Shown: positions 1 through 9,539, counted from the first letter of the stretch. The stretch is 64,000 nucleotides of DNA from SAR92 clade bacterium H231 (GCA_025153775.1 JAOALC010000002.1:1-64000), one strand, 5' to 3'. The notes: generated from the sequence alone by a model not told the origin. Numbers and translations: made by a program.

Positions 1-43
1 CATGGTGAGACCTCCATCTCGTTAGAGTAGTTGGAAATCTCAT

Positions 44-448
44 CTATGTCATGGCCCGAATCTTTGGGGAAAGGTCAACACAAATAAGATCAGGCTTTAT
101 CTCATTCAAAACATCTGGAAGTCCCTTCTGCGCCCACTTTGCGGTGTCAACGATGGCTTCCCAACAATCTTTGACGTAATTATCTATTTGGTCATATGCG
201 GATTTATGAAAGTTCGGAATATGCTGTTGAATAAAATCACTCCAATAGTTGGCCGCCTGCTCGGGCGGCATAGGTTCCGATAAATTGACTTCAAATTCCT
301 CAAATCCGTATTCGGAAAACACACCACGGAAACCCGAATCACAGATAAAAACTGCCCGATGGCCCTGCTCTCGACAGGCCTGTGCGATACCCACCGAGTT
401 TAACGCGGGGCCGAAAGCACCCTCAGGAAAAAATGCAATTGTTTTCAT
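44..448 (-). pseudogene. Truncated glycosyltransferase, N-terminal part only
   Basis: The product is 134 residues and begins like UDP-glycosyltransferases of the MGT type: a first beta strand, a glycine-rich loop, and a helix with 'GIAQACREQGHRAVFI', the usual N-terminal Rossmann half. Family members are about 400 residues, so the C-terminal nucleotide-sugar half is missing. The reading frame closes just after the 'PDLICVD' strand, where family members normally continue into a hydrophobic segment. Another minus-strand frame stays open from about position 60 to the window start, so a frameshift or an interruption at this point is possible. The start has a good GAGG ribosome site. Most likely a broken gene; the part beyond position 1 is unseen. 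Confidence 0.5.
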
Positions 449-747
449 TCCATATGCCTCAATGTATTTACATGTAGCTTTCTAATTAGTATTTTCCAGA
501 AATAATATCACGCTTAATTATGTTAGATTTAAACAGTCTAATTATAATTTTTCTGCTTCCTGTCAACCTGTTATCTCATCAATCAGGTTTTTAAGTAATG
601 GTATAGTCCTTTAATTTTCCAAAGATTTCTTTCCCCAAGATAGCAACCGAGAGCGAACCTGTTATTTCCGCAAAAATTATCAGCACTGCACTAGATGAGT
701 TAGCTCGCTTCCAGTCAGGTATCTCTCACCACATTGAATCGATGGTA
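449..747. other. AT-rich intergenic region
   Basis: This stretch of about 300 bases separates the broken glycosyltransferase from the 3' end of the serine hydrolase. It is clearly more AT-rich than its neighbours. I see no convincing ORF, repeat or RNA. It should contain the promoter of the glycosyltransferase fragment and the 3' end of the hydrolase transcript. Confidence 0.5.
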
Positions 748-1998
748 TCACCGAAACTTACCGATCATCGCATCCATTAACTCCAGTGAGGGATTCCAGC
801 CGTGCGTTTCACCGTTTCCATCCGCACGTGGCCATGTCGAATACATACTGATGACGAGGCCCGCTTCAGGTACGACACGGACAAACTGCCCGTGTATGCC
901 ATAGCCACTTATGTCTCCGCCAGGGTTGCCTTCGCCCCACCAAAATGAGCGGTAATACGGCTTATATCCACTGGGTGCCGGATCAGACCAGTTGGGGTCG
1001 CCTTGCTGGCCCTTAATATCTTGGATAAATGCAGCCGGAATCACCTCATTTCCAAAGGCCTTGCCATCGTTCAGCACGAGTAATCCCATGCGCCCTAGGT
1101 CACGCAAGGTGGCGCTCATGCCGTGGTCGGCTAAAACAAAGCCGCCTTTGTCCACCGTAATATTGGCATCAAACTCGGCACCCATCGGTTGCCAGAGATG
1201 TTCTGAGATCAGTTCCGCAAGAGGCTGCTTTGTCGCCGCTTCAAGTACCCAGCCGACCACATTAGTCGAACCGGATCGATAACTAAATGTTCCGAGTTTT
1301 GATTTGTCTCGTCCGACCGTCGGCAGAAATTCATAAAGGCCAGTCGGTCCATCTTCCGGGCAGTAGTCGGCGTCCGTCCAACCAATGGCGCAGTCTTGCA
1401 GGCGAAACGTCGTCGTGAAGTCTGAATAGTATTCCGTGTAGTCGGATCCATCACGCATATCGAGAACGGTTTGCAGTGAATCCGGGCCATAGCCACTCTT
1501 GGCAAGCGCGGGCACATAATGGGACACTGGCTGGTCAAGATCAATAACACCCTGTGCGGCAAGCTTTCCGGCAACCAACCCAACAATGGACTTAGACACT
1601 GAGTTCATCAAATGCGGCCGATCTTGCCTGAGGTGGCCATAATAGTTTTCAACAATAATTTCACCGTCCTTGATGATCAACAAACCATCGATAAATTGAT
1701 GCGCCGCGATTTTATTGATCGATTGTTTACGGCCTTGAAATTCGACGGAAAAATCAGCGATGAAATCATCACTCTTTTTAAGTATCAGGAATCGATCAGT
1801 ATGCCGCGGGATATTAACCGTCGGGATCACTTCCCGCATATGACTGAATGTCCAGCGATTAACCGGCCCGAACTGGAACGATTCAAGGGTTAGATTTGTC
1901 GGCCGATCGCTCTCCTCAGCAATCGCGATCGATTGACCGAGGAGACCCGGGAGCAAAATTAACAGTACATTAATAATCTTATACATTTGATTTTCCAT
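748..1998 (-). CDS. Secreted serine hydrolase, beta-lactamase class C / 6-aminohexanoate-dimer hydrolase type
   Basis: This is a serine-reactive hydrolase of the beta-lactamase class C / NylB-like family, 416 residues. The catalytic SxxK is visible in 'NSVSKSIVG', a 'MRDGSDYTEYY' segment supplies the family tyrosine region, and 'FSYRSGSTNVVGW' and 'GIHGQFVRVVPE' match later conserved blocks. The N-terminus has a hydrophobic signal-peptide-like segment ending near 'SIAIAEE', so the enzyme is probably periplasmic. The open frame extends further upstream, but that would overlap the gene before it; the ATG at 1998 has an AAGAGA ribosome site, and a second ATG lies four codons later. It follows the GS-like gene by about 70 bases, so co-transcription is possible. 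The substrate (amide, ester or oligomer) cannot be told from sequence. Confidence 0.85.
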   Translation of the reverse strand: MENQMYKIINVLLILLPGLLGQSIAIAEESDRPTNLTLESFQFGPVNRWTFSHMREVIPTVNIPRHTDRFLILKKSDDFIADFSVEFQGRKQSINKIAAHQFIDGLLIIKDGEIIVENYYGHLRQDRPHLMNSVSKSIVGLVAGKLAAQGVIDLDQPVSHYVPALAKSGYGPDSLQTVLDMRDGSDYTEYYSDFTTTFRLQDCAIGWTDADYCPEDGPTGLYEFLPTVGRDKSKLGTFSYRSGSTNVVGWVLEAATKQPLAELISEHLWQPMGAEFDANITVDKGGFVLADHGMSATLRDLGRMGLLVLNDGKAFGNEVIPAAFIQDIKGQQGDPNWSDPAPSGYKPYYRSFWWGEGNPGGDISGYGIHGQFVRVVPEAGLVISMYSTWPRADGNGETHGWNPSLELMDAMIGKFR

Positions 1999-2066
1999 TG
2001 CACATCTCTTGAACTGGATACCGCCTTGCCTTAGCCCATTGTGATCAATGGCTAACCTATGCTGTC

Positions 2067-3413
2067 TCACACATTGAGCAATAAATACTCTCGCTCCCAA
2101 GAAGAAATAACTTGGTTAAATTCCTCAAATTCCATCAATTTAATTGAGGTGTAAAGCTGAATAAATCGCTCTCCAAACAGTTTTTCAATGTCAGGATTTT
2201 CATTAAGTCCACGCAGTGCCTCCTCCAATGTTCTGGGCAGTGTGAGTGCCTCCTCGTAGGCATTCCCTTCATAGGGTGCAGAGGGACTTATTTTATTTTT
2301 CATGCCGAGGTAACCACAGGCCAATGTAGCTGCAATAGATAAATAGGGGTTGACATCCGCTCCTGGCAAGCGATTTTCGATGCGGTAGTTTTTAGGACTC
2401 GCATCCGGAATTCTTAATCCAGTTGTACGGTTGTCATAACCCCAGTGCAGATTAATAGGTGATGATGATACCCCACGAGAAAACCGTCGATAGGAATTAA
2501 CATTAGGTGCAAAGAAACTGATTACATTGGGTATGTACTTTTGTAGTCCACCTAAATAATGAAAGAATGCCTCACTATAGTCGCCTTCTTTGGTGGCAAA
2601 AATATTCCTGCCATCGACACTTGAGAGAAGACTCTGGTGAATATGTTTTGCAGACCCGGGTTCTGACTTCATTGGCTTGGCCATAAAGGTTGCGTAAATA
2701 TCATGTTTCAGTGCAACCTCACGAACCATTCGCTTAAAAGTAAAGACCTGATCAGCTAGCTCTAAGGGGTCACCATGAATAAAGTTAACCTCAAACTGAG
2801 CGGCACCAGATTCATGGATGAGGGTATCGATATTGAGACCCATTGCTTCTCCATAGTTGTACATATCCTCTATAAAGGGTTCATATTCATTAGTAGCATC
2901 AATGCTATAAGATTGCCGCGCAGTCTCTGGCCGACCACTGCGCCCAAGGGGCGACGATAAGGCCATATCTGGATTAGTGTTGCGCTTAACAAGATAGAAT
3001 TCCATTTCTGGCGCAATAACCGGAGTCAGGTTATCTTCCTTATACAGCGAAAGAATATGCTTCAATACTGCCCTGGTACTAAATGGATGCGGCTCTCCAT
3101 TTTTGGTGAAGCAGTCATGAATAATCTGCCCTGTGCTTTCGTTAGCCCAGGGTACCGTGCGCTTAGTCTTTGAGTCAGGCTCCAAAAGCATATCGCCGTC
3201 TATGGTTTCGAGGAGCTCCCAGTAATCATCCGAGTACTGCCCGGTGACCGTTTGCGCAAGTATACCCTCAGGCAGTCGGCTGTCCTCTTTGAGGAATTTT
3301 TTGGCAGGAATAAATTTCCCTCGAGCATTGCCAGTCATATCTGGCACTAAACATTCGACTTCGGTAATTTTATTTTCCTCAAGCCAGATTTTGATTTCCT
3401 GCTGTGACTGCAT
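2067..3413 (-). CDS. puuA: Glutamine synthetase family ligase, gamma-glutamylpolyamine synthetase-like
   Basis: At 448 residues this matches the short glutamine-synthetase-like ligases such as PuuA, which join glutamate to putrescine or other amines using ATP. The beta-grasp N-domain starts with 'VECLVPDMTGNARGK'; the metal-binding segment 'PEMEFYL', the catalytic core 'HESGAAQFEVNF' and 'GSAKHIHQSL', and the ATP-side segment 'NRTTGLRIP...YRIENRLPGADVNPYL' are all present. No adenylylation-type C-terminal loop is evident, as expected for this subfamily. It lies directly downstream of a copper amine oxidase, an aldehyde dehydrogenase and an acyl-CoA ligase, a context of amine degradation that favours an amine substrate over ammonia. 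The specific amine is inference. Confidence 0.82.
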   Translation of the reverse strand: MQSQQEIKIWLEENKITEVECLVPDMTGNARGKFIPAKKFLKEDSRLPEGILAQTVTGQYSDDYWELLETIDGDMLLEPDSKTKRTVPWANESTGQIIHDCFTKNGEPHPFSTRAVLKHILSLYKEDNLTPVIAPEMEFYLVKRNTNPDMALSSPLGRSGRPETARQSYSIDATNEYEPFIEDMYNYGEAMGLNIDTLIHESGAAQFEVNFIHGDPLELADQVFTFKRMVREVALKHDIYATFMAKPMKSEPGSAKHIHQSLLSSVDGRNIFATKEGDYSEAFFHYLGGLQKYIPNVISFFAPNVNSYRRFSRGVSSSPINLHWGYDNRTTGLRIPDASPKNYRIENRLPGADVNPYLSIAATLACGYLGMKNKISPSAPYEGNAYEEALTLPRTLEEALRGLNENPDIEKLFGERFIQLYTSIKLMEFEEFNQVISSWEREYLLLNV

Positions 3414-3534
3414 GCCGTACCTATTAAGTGTTTATCGTTTTGTATTACAGATGGAGACAAATTTCTCAGTAACCGAGAGATAAATCCCTGCTCCATTGCT
3501 GTTGGCTGCGCCGGTTTTTGTTGCGCAATACAGT

Positions 3535-5556
3535 TTAATCGGGCACATCTAATGCTGGATTCCTGTCGAAGAAATTGCGAGGTTTTAACACAATCTCATC
3601 CACTTTTGCAGGCATGACTGGCCAGTCTTCGGCCATGGGTACATGGTGGAATCCAATCGTGGGCCATGCGACCAGATCAGCATTCTTTACAGACTCATTG
3701 TCAGCGGCATAAAGGGGTAAGCCAACACCTGGGGCCGACTGGTTAACAGCAATCCCCGTTGAGAAGATCTCATCGCGCTTATATCTGGTGACCCATAGAT
3801 TATTCTTTAGAAAGCCTGCCCGCTGGTAGATAGGATCTTGCAGGGTTACCAGCGGACGAATATTGGGAAACATCAGTTGGTAAGATGCGGGATAACCCAT
3901 CTTGTTTGTCACGGATGCACTCGAGAAAGTCAATAAGGCAGGTTTCTCCACTCGCATGGTCGTGCGTGCCTGTTGCTCGTTTTCAACCTTCTCTCGGGTC
4001 ACCGCCCAGATGGCTTGGCGATCGGCATTTTCAGGTTGGGGGACGGCTGTTAGTCGCTGCCGCTCAAAATTATTCTCAACACCATCGACATCCATATCAA
4101 TTCGATAACTGAAGAAATGATCATGGTTAACTCCCAAGCGATAAGGCGCTATAAGCGTACCGGTCTGAGTTTCCGCATCGGCGGTTGGGTCTGACAATTT
4201 TGCCGCGAAAACACCTTTGGTCGCGTCGATACCTGTTGATATCAGACGGATACGAACTCGTCCGTCCTGCTGGAAAATATAATCTTGGAAGTAATCATAA
4301 TTACCAATAACCGCAACCATGCGGAGCACTAGATTGGTAGCGCGACGGGAGTTATGTTTTTCAATGCCCGGAACGCCCTCATACAGCGACTCATAATGTC
4401 GCCAGCTGGGATAGCCCGGATCAAATTCAAAGATACAGATGCGATTAGGGGCGACAACGGGTTCACCAGCTGCGGAGTGCAGCATCACATCTTGATATAC
4501 AGCGTTGGCTGGACAATCATTGCCTTTAAGCTCCGTGGCCATATTGCCAAACCCATACTCTCCCATATCGAAGTACGCGCGGTAAAACCAGTGAATATCT
4601 GGATCTTGGTAGGGCACAACCATTTCAGACATTGCAATCTCATAGGCAACTGACCGGAACCCTCGTTCAGTAATAAAGCCAATATTATTCAGGATCGTCC
4701 CTTGCCGTGGATCAAATCGGAGATGGAATCGCCAGTTCTGCCAATCGACTTGACTGCCCGTAATGGAGAAGTTTCGTCCTTCATTTTGACTGATAGTGAT
4801 AGGTTTGAGCCGCTCCCTTGTATCGAGGGCCGAGGGGTGAAACTCAATAACCTCGAAGTCGCTTGGTGGCGCCTCGACGCCGACAAAGGAATCAGTGATT
4901 TCAATCAGTCGTAACTCCTCGACATCGAATAAAATACTGATCCCCTCAATAGGGCGCGCGAATGCGCTGGTTGTGGGTAAGATACCCATGCCGCTCTGAC
5001 CGCGGATATTAAAGCAGTCAAACCTTACAAGACGGTCGTTTATTGGATCAGCAAGATCAGAGAAAAATCGCCCCACTGTGCGCGGAAGACAGAGCCCATC
5101 ACCTGAACTGACGCCTCGTTGCTCTAGTACCTCTCTTACCTCTGGTAGTTCATTCACAAGCTCCAATGCCGTATACAGTTCTTGTCCCACCAGCATGGGT
5201 TGCCCTCTGGTGAGGAGGGCAGGAGATGACAGTTCGGAGGTTTGGAAATCGTATCTCACCCGATACGATAACTTATCTAACCTGTAGAGCACGTCTGCTC
5301 CACGCGCGGCATTGGTATCAGTCTGCCATGAGAGCGCTTGAGATTTATCGGGCTCCAATAAACTCATCCGATTAAAGACCAAAGTGCCATCTACTGACTC
5401 AGTAACGGCCGCTGCAACCTCCCGTATCTCTTCAGCAGTTAGTGAATGCCAAGGTGACAGCGTACTTTTATCGGTCAAATCGGCTTGGTATTTCTCCGGG
5501 GTACAGGCAGCAAGCAGCGTAAGAGAAATACCAAGTGCTATGTGCAATGACTTCAT
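3535..5556 (-). CDS. Lipoprotein copper amine oxidase (TPQ-dependent)
   Basis: This enzyme oxidises primary amines to aldehydes with release of ammonia and hydrogen peroxide. The topaquinone precursor is the first tyrosine of 'GNYDYF' (about residue 420 of 673), the catalytic-base aspartate is in 'YRAYFDMGEYGFG' (about 330), two copper histidines are in 'HDHFF' (about 478 and 480), and the third is in 'GFHHVPMAEDWP'. The start at 5556 has an AAGGAAA ribosome site and gives a lipoprotein signal ending in 'LLAAC', so the protein is predicted to be lipid-anchored. An upstream-extended frame would overlap the aldehyde dehydrogenase and is rejected. The gene follows that dehydrogenase by 22 bases, which suits an amine-to-aldehyde-to-acid route, although the oxidase would act in the periplasm. 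Confidence 0.9.
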   Translation of the reverse strand: MKSLHIALGISLTLLAACTPEKYQADLTDKSTLSPWHSLTAEEIREVAAAVTESVDGTLVFNRMSLLEPDKSQALSWQTDTNAARGADVLYRLDKLSYRVRYDFQTSELSSPALLTRGQPMLVGQELYTALELVNELPEVREVLEQRGVSSGDGLCLPRTVGRFFSDLADPINDRLVRFDCFNIRGQSGMGILPTTSAFARPIEGISILFDVEELRLIEITDSFVGVEAPPSDFEVIEFHPSALDTRERLKPITISQNEGRNFSITGSQVDWQNWRFHLRFDPRQGTILNNIGFITERGFRSVAYEIAMSEMVVPYQDPDIHWFYRAYFDMGEYGFGNMATELKGNDCPANAVYQDVMLHSAAGEPVVAPNRICIFEFDPGYPSWRHYESLYEGVPGIEKHNSRRATNLVLRMVAVIGNYDYFQDYIFQQDGRVRIRLISTGIDATKGVFAAKLSDPTADAETQTGTLIAPYRLGVNHDHFFSYRIDMDVDGVENNFERQRLTAVPQPENADRQAIWAVTREKVENEQQARTTMRVEKPALLTFSSASVTNKMGYPASYQLMFPNIRPLVTLQDPIYQRAGFLKNNLWVTRYKRDEIFSTGIAVNQSAPGVGLPLYAADNESVKNADLVAWPTIGFHHVPMAEDWPVMPAKVDEIVLKPRNFFDRNPALDVPD

Positions 5557-5578
5557 ATCAACGTTTTTCCTTGACCGT

Positions 5579-7009
5579 CTATACCGATGTTTTATTAAGT
5601 GTTGTGGTTTGCCAGTTGGTATATTCCATAAGCCCATGCAGTGAATTTTCGCAGCCCAACCCAGACTGCTTGTGGCCACCAAAAGCCTGGAAAGGCGAGT
5701 ACTGATGAATTTCATTGAGCCAAACAGTACCAGCTTCAAGTTGGCTACCGACCCTCTCGACTGCCTCAAGGTCTTTCCCCCACACTGAGGCACCAAGCCC
5801 ATAAATCGTGTCATTAGCCCGCGCAATCACATCAGCCTCATCAGACCATTTTAGCAATGGCAGAATAGGACCAAAGGGTTCTTCGACTACAATACGAGAG
5901 TTGTCTGGTGGGTTATCGACCAATGATACTGGCACAAACCAACCGGGCGCACTCTCATCGATTTCACCACCAAGGGCAAATTTATAACCATTGGCGTGAC
6001 AGTCTGAGAAGTAATCTTTCACCTTGCCATACTGCATGGAGTTCTGGATTGGCCCCAAATCAGTATCAGCTTCAGTGCCATCGCCTACTTTGATATTGAT
6101 GGCAATAAAGTCGGCCAGAGCATCACGCACCTCTTCGTAGATATCCTCATGGATATAGAGGCGTTTGATAACATTGCAGAATTGGGCATTGTTCTGGAAG
6201 GCACCCCAAAATAGATGTTCTGCGAGGGCTTTAGGGTCGGCATCTGGCATCACAATTGCTGGATCATTACCGCCTAATTCCAAAGTCACGCGCTTAATGG
6301 TATCTGCTGCCGAGCGCATAACATGACGCCCGGTCTCCGTTGACCCTGTAAAGGCAATCTTATTGATATCAGGGTGCACAGTCATCCATTTACCCAACTC
6401 ATCACCACCACTTAGTGCACTGAGGACACCAGCCGGAAAAACCTGCTGCGCCAACTCAACAATTTTAAGATCACAGAGCGGCGTGTAGGGGGAGGGTTTT
6501 ACAATAATGGAACAACCGGCCATAAGGGCCGGCGCAATCTTCCATATCGCCAATAGAATGGGGAAATTCCAAGGCACAATAGCCCCGACCACACCTACCG
6601 GCGTCATTCGAGTCACAACTCGTCGTTCATCGGTATCCTCAATTCCCTCTTCTGGCAACCGTTGAGTCGCTATCCCACGCAGCCAGGCGATAGCGCCAAA
6701 TACTTCAAACTCTGCACCAGCTCTTGGCTTGCCCTGCTCTCTTGTCAAAAGGCTCATAATGTCTTCGGCATTTGCTTCAATAAGATCGGCATAGGCCTCT
6801 AAGGCTGCTTGGCGCTCATCAGTTGAGGTCTTACTCCACAGATTAAAAGCCTGACGTGCTGTGCTAACAGTCTCATCAAGCTGTGCTCTGGATGCGTCAG
6901 GAACCTGTGCAAATACTGATCTGGTCGCAGGGTTATAAACAGGTAAAGTGTTTTCAGTTGTCACCATTTGACCATTGATAGTCATGGCGAAATCTTCATG
7001 TATTTTCAT
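5579..7009 (-). CDS. NAD(P)-dependent aldehyde dehydrogenase
   Basis: A 476-residue aldehyde dehydrogenase superfamily member that oxidises an aldehyde to the acid. The catalytic glutamate motif 'TLELGGNDP', the nucleophile cysteine in 'NNAQFCNV', the 'PWNFPILLAIWKIAPAL' segment and the 'FTGSTETGR' cofactor loop are all visible. It begins at an ATG with a GGGGAT ribosome site. It lies 22 bases upstream of the copper amine oxidase, so the two are probably co-transcribed, and aldehyde produced by amine oxidation is the likely substrate. No cysteine or glutamate is missing. The exact aldehyde is not determinable from sequence. Confidence 0.88.
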   Translation of the reverse strand: MKIHEDFAMTINGQMVTTENTLPVYNPATRSVFAQVPDASRAQLDETVSTARQAFNLWSKTSTDERQAALEAYADLIEANAEDIMSLLTREQGKPRAGAEFEVFGAIAWLRGIATQRLPEEGIEDTDERRVVTRMTPVGVVGAIVPWNFPILLAIWKIAPALMAGCSIIVKPSPYTPLCDLKIVELAQQVFPAGVLSALSGGDELGKWMTVHPDINKIAFTGSTETGRHVMRSAADTIKRVTLELGGNDPAIVMPDADPKALAEHLFWGAFQNNAQFCNVIKRLYIHEDIYEEVRDALADFIAINIKVGDGTEADTDLGPIQNSMQYGKVKDYFSDCHANGYKFALGGEIDESAPGWFVPVSLVDNPPDNSRIVVEEPFGPILPLLKWSDEADVIARANDTIYGLGASVWGKDLEAVERVGSQLEAGTVWLNEIHQYSPFQAFGGHKQSGLGCENSLHGLMEYTNWQTTTLNKTSV

Positions 7010-7093
7010 TTCAAATCCCCTTTTTGTTTTTCTATGTTGGTCAATTTTAAAACTGACTTTTGTTGGCCCCTGATGGGCTTTTAAACTGTTGGC

Positions 7094-8617
7094 TCAGGCA
7101 TCCAGCGTTTTTAACTCTCTACGCATCACCTTGCCGGTACTAGTTGTGGGTAAGTCATCAACAAACTGTACAGCTCTTGGTACCTTGTAGGCCGCCAAAT
7201 GTTCACGGCAATAGGCGATGACACTCTCGCTATCTGGATTGGCGCCGGTTTTGGGTACAATGTAGGCCTTGGCCAACTCTCCTTTGGCTTCATCGGGAAT
7301 ACTCCCCACCGCCACCACAGCAACATCAGGATGACCAGCAATAATTCGCTCGATCTCGGCGGGATACACATTAAAGCCAGCGGTGAGAATCATGTCTTTC
7401 TTGCGATCGACAATAAATATGCAACCATCTTCATCTATGGAGGCCAGGTCTCCTGTATGCATCCAACCATCTGGCTCAATGGTCTCTTTAGTTGCCTTCT
7501 CATTGCCATAGTATCCCTGCATAACAATGCCGCCTTTTATCATCAATTCACCCACTTCCCCCGTAGGCATTGTGATGCTGACGTCTTCAGTATCGGTGAT
7601 ACGAACTTCTGTGTAAGGTAATGCAGTACCAATAGAGCCGTGTTTGATTGGGCCATTGGCGGCGAATGTTGTTCCCAACCCGCCCAATTCTGTCATACCC
7701 CATACTTCAATCAGAGGGCAACCAAACCGCATCTCTACTTCTTCCATTTTTGGTTTCGGCATGGTCTGGCCACCGACAGTGCAACAGCGCAATGACGACA
7801 AATCATAGTTGTCGAGCTCTGGGTCATTGAGCATAAACATGTACATAGTGGGCACACCCTCAAAACGCGTCGCCTTGTGGTCTTGAATGCTCTGCATTAT
7901 CGCCTTTGGTTCAAACGCGGCATGCAGCACCAGAGTCATTCCATTCTGTATGGCGGAGCTCATTACCACATTGCCATAGACATGGGCGCAGGGTAATGCG
8001 ATAACCACCTTATCTAGCTCACTACGCTGATGCATCAGGGTGGTTATAGCAATATTCATCAGAATACTCTTATGGGACAGGCAAGCCCCCTTTGGGAATC
8101 CAGTGGTCCCAGAGGTGTAGCAGATAGTAGAAAGGGAATCAGTATCAATGGCATCGACAGTGAAATCGTCATTACTGTTAATGAGAATTTCATTGAAAGA
8201 TAATAGGCCTTCGGGAAGAGCCTCATCTCCAAAGACAATAATATCTGTTACCTGAGACTTGTCCTTCACTCCCTGGAGAGGCAGTGCTTTTTCATAGGAG
8301 GCGATCACAACTGAGGCACCACAATCACTGGCAACAAATTCAACTTCCACTGGCGTGAGCATGACATTAATGGGGTTGATTACCGCACCCATTTTAAGGG
8401 CACCATAATAGCTAACCACCCATTCCCAACAGTTTCCCGAGTACAGAGTTACCCTATCCCCGGGCTTTACGCCGAGGCCGACCAGCGCGTTGGCGAAGCG
8501 GTTTGTCAGATCCTCTAATTCGTTGTAGGAAATAGACCGATCCGGCAATATTAGTGCCGTCTTGTCTCCAAAGCGCTTCGATGCCTCGAGCGGGATACTA
8601 CCAATTGAACTAAGCAT
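7094..8617 (-). CDS. Acyl-CoA ligase, AMP-binding family
   Basis: A 507-residue ANL-superfamily enzyme that activates a carboxylic acid through an acyl-AMP and then forms the CoA thioester. The phosphate-binding loop 'YTSGTTGFPKG' and the 'WGMTELGG' segment are canonical; the hinge region 'TGDLASIDEDGCIFIVDRKKD' and the C-terminal catalytic lysine in 'TSTGKVMRREL' are intact. There is no signal peptide, so it is cytoplasmic. It is upstream of the aldehyde dehydrogenase (84 bases) on the same strand, which would allow the acid made from an amine-derived aldehyde to enter CoA-dependent breakdown. The chain length or aromatic nature of the substrate is not evident. Confidence 0.87.
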   Translation of the reverse strand: MLSSIGSIPLEASKRFGDKTALILPDRSISYNELEDLTNRFANALVGLGVKPGDRVTLYSGNCWEWVVSYYGALKMGAVINPINVMLTPVEVEFVASDCGASVVIASYEKALPLQGVKDKSQVTDIIVFGDEALPEGLLSFNEILINSNDDFTVDAIDTDSLSTICYTSGTTGFPKGACLSHKSILMNIAITTLMHQRSELDKVVIALPCAHVYGNVVMSSAIQNGMTLVLHAAFEPKAIMQSIQDHKATRFEGVPTMYMFMLNDPELDNYDLSSLRCCTVGGQTMPKPKMEEVEMRFGCPLIEVWGMTELGGLGTTFAANGPIKHGSIGTALPYTEVRITDTEDVSITMPTGEVGELMIKGGIVMQGYYGNEKATKETIEPDGWMHTGDLASIDEDGCIFIVDRKKDMILTAGFNVYPAEIERIIAGHPDVAVVAVGSIPDEAKGELAKAYIVPKTGANPDSESVIAYCREHLAAYKVPRAVQFVDDLPTTSTGKVMRRELKTLDA

Positions 8618-8689
8618 GTTGCCAACCCCTCATTTTTATCAGTTTGTGACGCACTTACACTGCGCTTTTATACAATAATTTATTTATCT

Positions 8690-9406
8690 CTATTCCGAGC
8701 TACTGGTTTTTTTGAATTCAAAGCCCATAGCAATAATCGCAATTATTAGTAATAAAGAAATACCTAAAAAAGAAGCTTCTATATCCACCGTGGCTATTTC
8801 CGACGCCCACAAAGCCACCAGCATTAATTGATATATAACACCAAACAGACCCAGCGTGACTGAGGCAAGTTTGGTTGCCAAAGACAAGCTAAACAGCGGT
8901 TTTGCGACGAGCAGAGCAAACAATGAATACAGCCAGAAACCTAAATAATCGAAAGAGGTATATAACGAAAAAGGCACAGATACGTTCAAGATTCTCAGTA
9001 GCGAATCGGCCAGCTCAGCGCCTGATGCGGCGGTTGAAATGGTGTCGGCGAGAATGGGAATGGTCCATACAGCAATAAACTTAGGGATAATAAATGCCAT
9101 GACCGACATCAGCACCACCATAGCAGCAATCATGGCCAATAGTGGACTAGTGCTGCCAACCCGCCAGGCAATAGCAAAAAACGCTCCGGATAGACTCAGC
9201 ATAGCGACAATCTGATTGACCCAGCCGGCAATAAATAATTCTCTGTTATTGCTGAGCCAGGCCACCCGGTCCGCATGCTCAACCGCATAACCGTTTGGTG
9301 CGTCCAAAGGAAGATAGAGACTAATAATCGCCGTGACTATGACAACGAAAACCGACCAAAAGCCCAGCCTGTTAATACTGTTGTCCAGTGAAGAAAAAAT
9401 ATCCAT
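8690..9406 (-). CDS. Polytopic membrane protein of unknown function (DUF4386-like)
   Basis: A 238-residue, strongly hydrophobic protein with about six membrane segments (first near residues 16-32, last near 212-230) and short charged ends. I do not recognise a catalytic motif; the overall pattern resembles DUF4386-type membrane proteins, but that is a weak match made by eye. The ATG has an excellent GGAGG ribosome site. It is the first gene downstream of an inverted repeat at 9524-9539 that matches the one in front of the SpdH-like operon, so it may be controlled by the same TetR protein and lead the transcript running into the acyl-CoA ligase, aldehyde dehydrogenase and amine oxidase genes. 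Confidence 0.6.
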   Translation of the reverse strand: MDIFSSLDNSINRLGFWSVFVVIVTAIISLYLPLDAPNGYAVEHADRVAWLSNNRELFIAGWVNQIVAMLSLSGAFFAIAWRVGSTSPLLAMIAAMVVLMSVMAFIIPKFIAVWTIPILADTISTAASGAELADSLLRILNVSVPFSLYTSFDYLGFWLYSLFALLVAKPLFSLSLATKLASVTLGLFGVIYQLMLVALWASEIATVDIEASFLGISLLLIIAIIAMGFEFKKTSSSE

Positions 9407-9523
9407 GTTTGCCTCCGCATTAATTGTAAAAATTGTTTGTATAACCTACGGAAACGGCAGTTTGGAGATTACACTGAGAGCTTGCACACAACTGTTAGAA
9501 ACGACTCAATGGATATCCTAGGG

Positions 9524-9539
9524 CATGTCGAGTGACATG
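9524..9539. promoter_or_regulatory. Putative TetR operator 2
   Basis: Inverted repeat CATGTC-gagt-GACATG. It shares 14 of 16 bases with the repeat at 15295-15310 (CATGTCG-N2-TGACATG). It lies about 118 bases upstream of the membrane-protein gene and between that gene and the end of the tetR gene. The repetition of an unusual palindrome within one gene cluster that encodes a TetR protein is the evidence; binding is inferred. Confidence 0.55.

Noticed and set aside
1999-2100. Extended start of the serine hydrolase
   Set aside because: It overlaps the GS-like gene and adds no signal peptide; ATG 1998 is better.
3885-4112. Open frames on the plus strand inside the copper amine oxidase gene
   Set aside because: They are shadows of the minus-strand gene and have no family motif or ribosome site.
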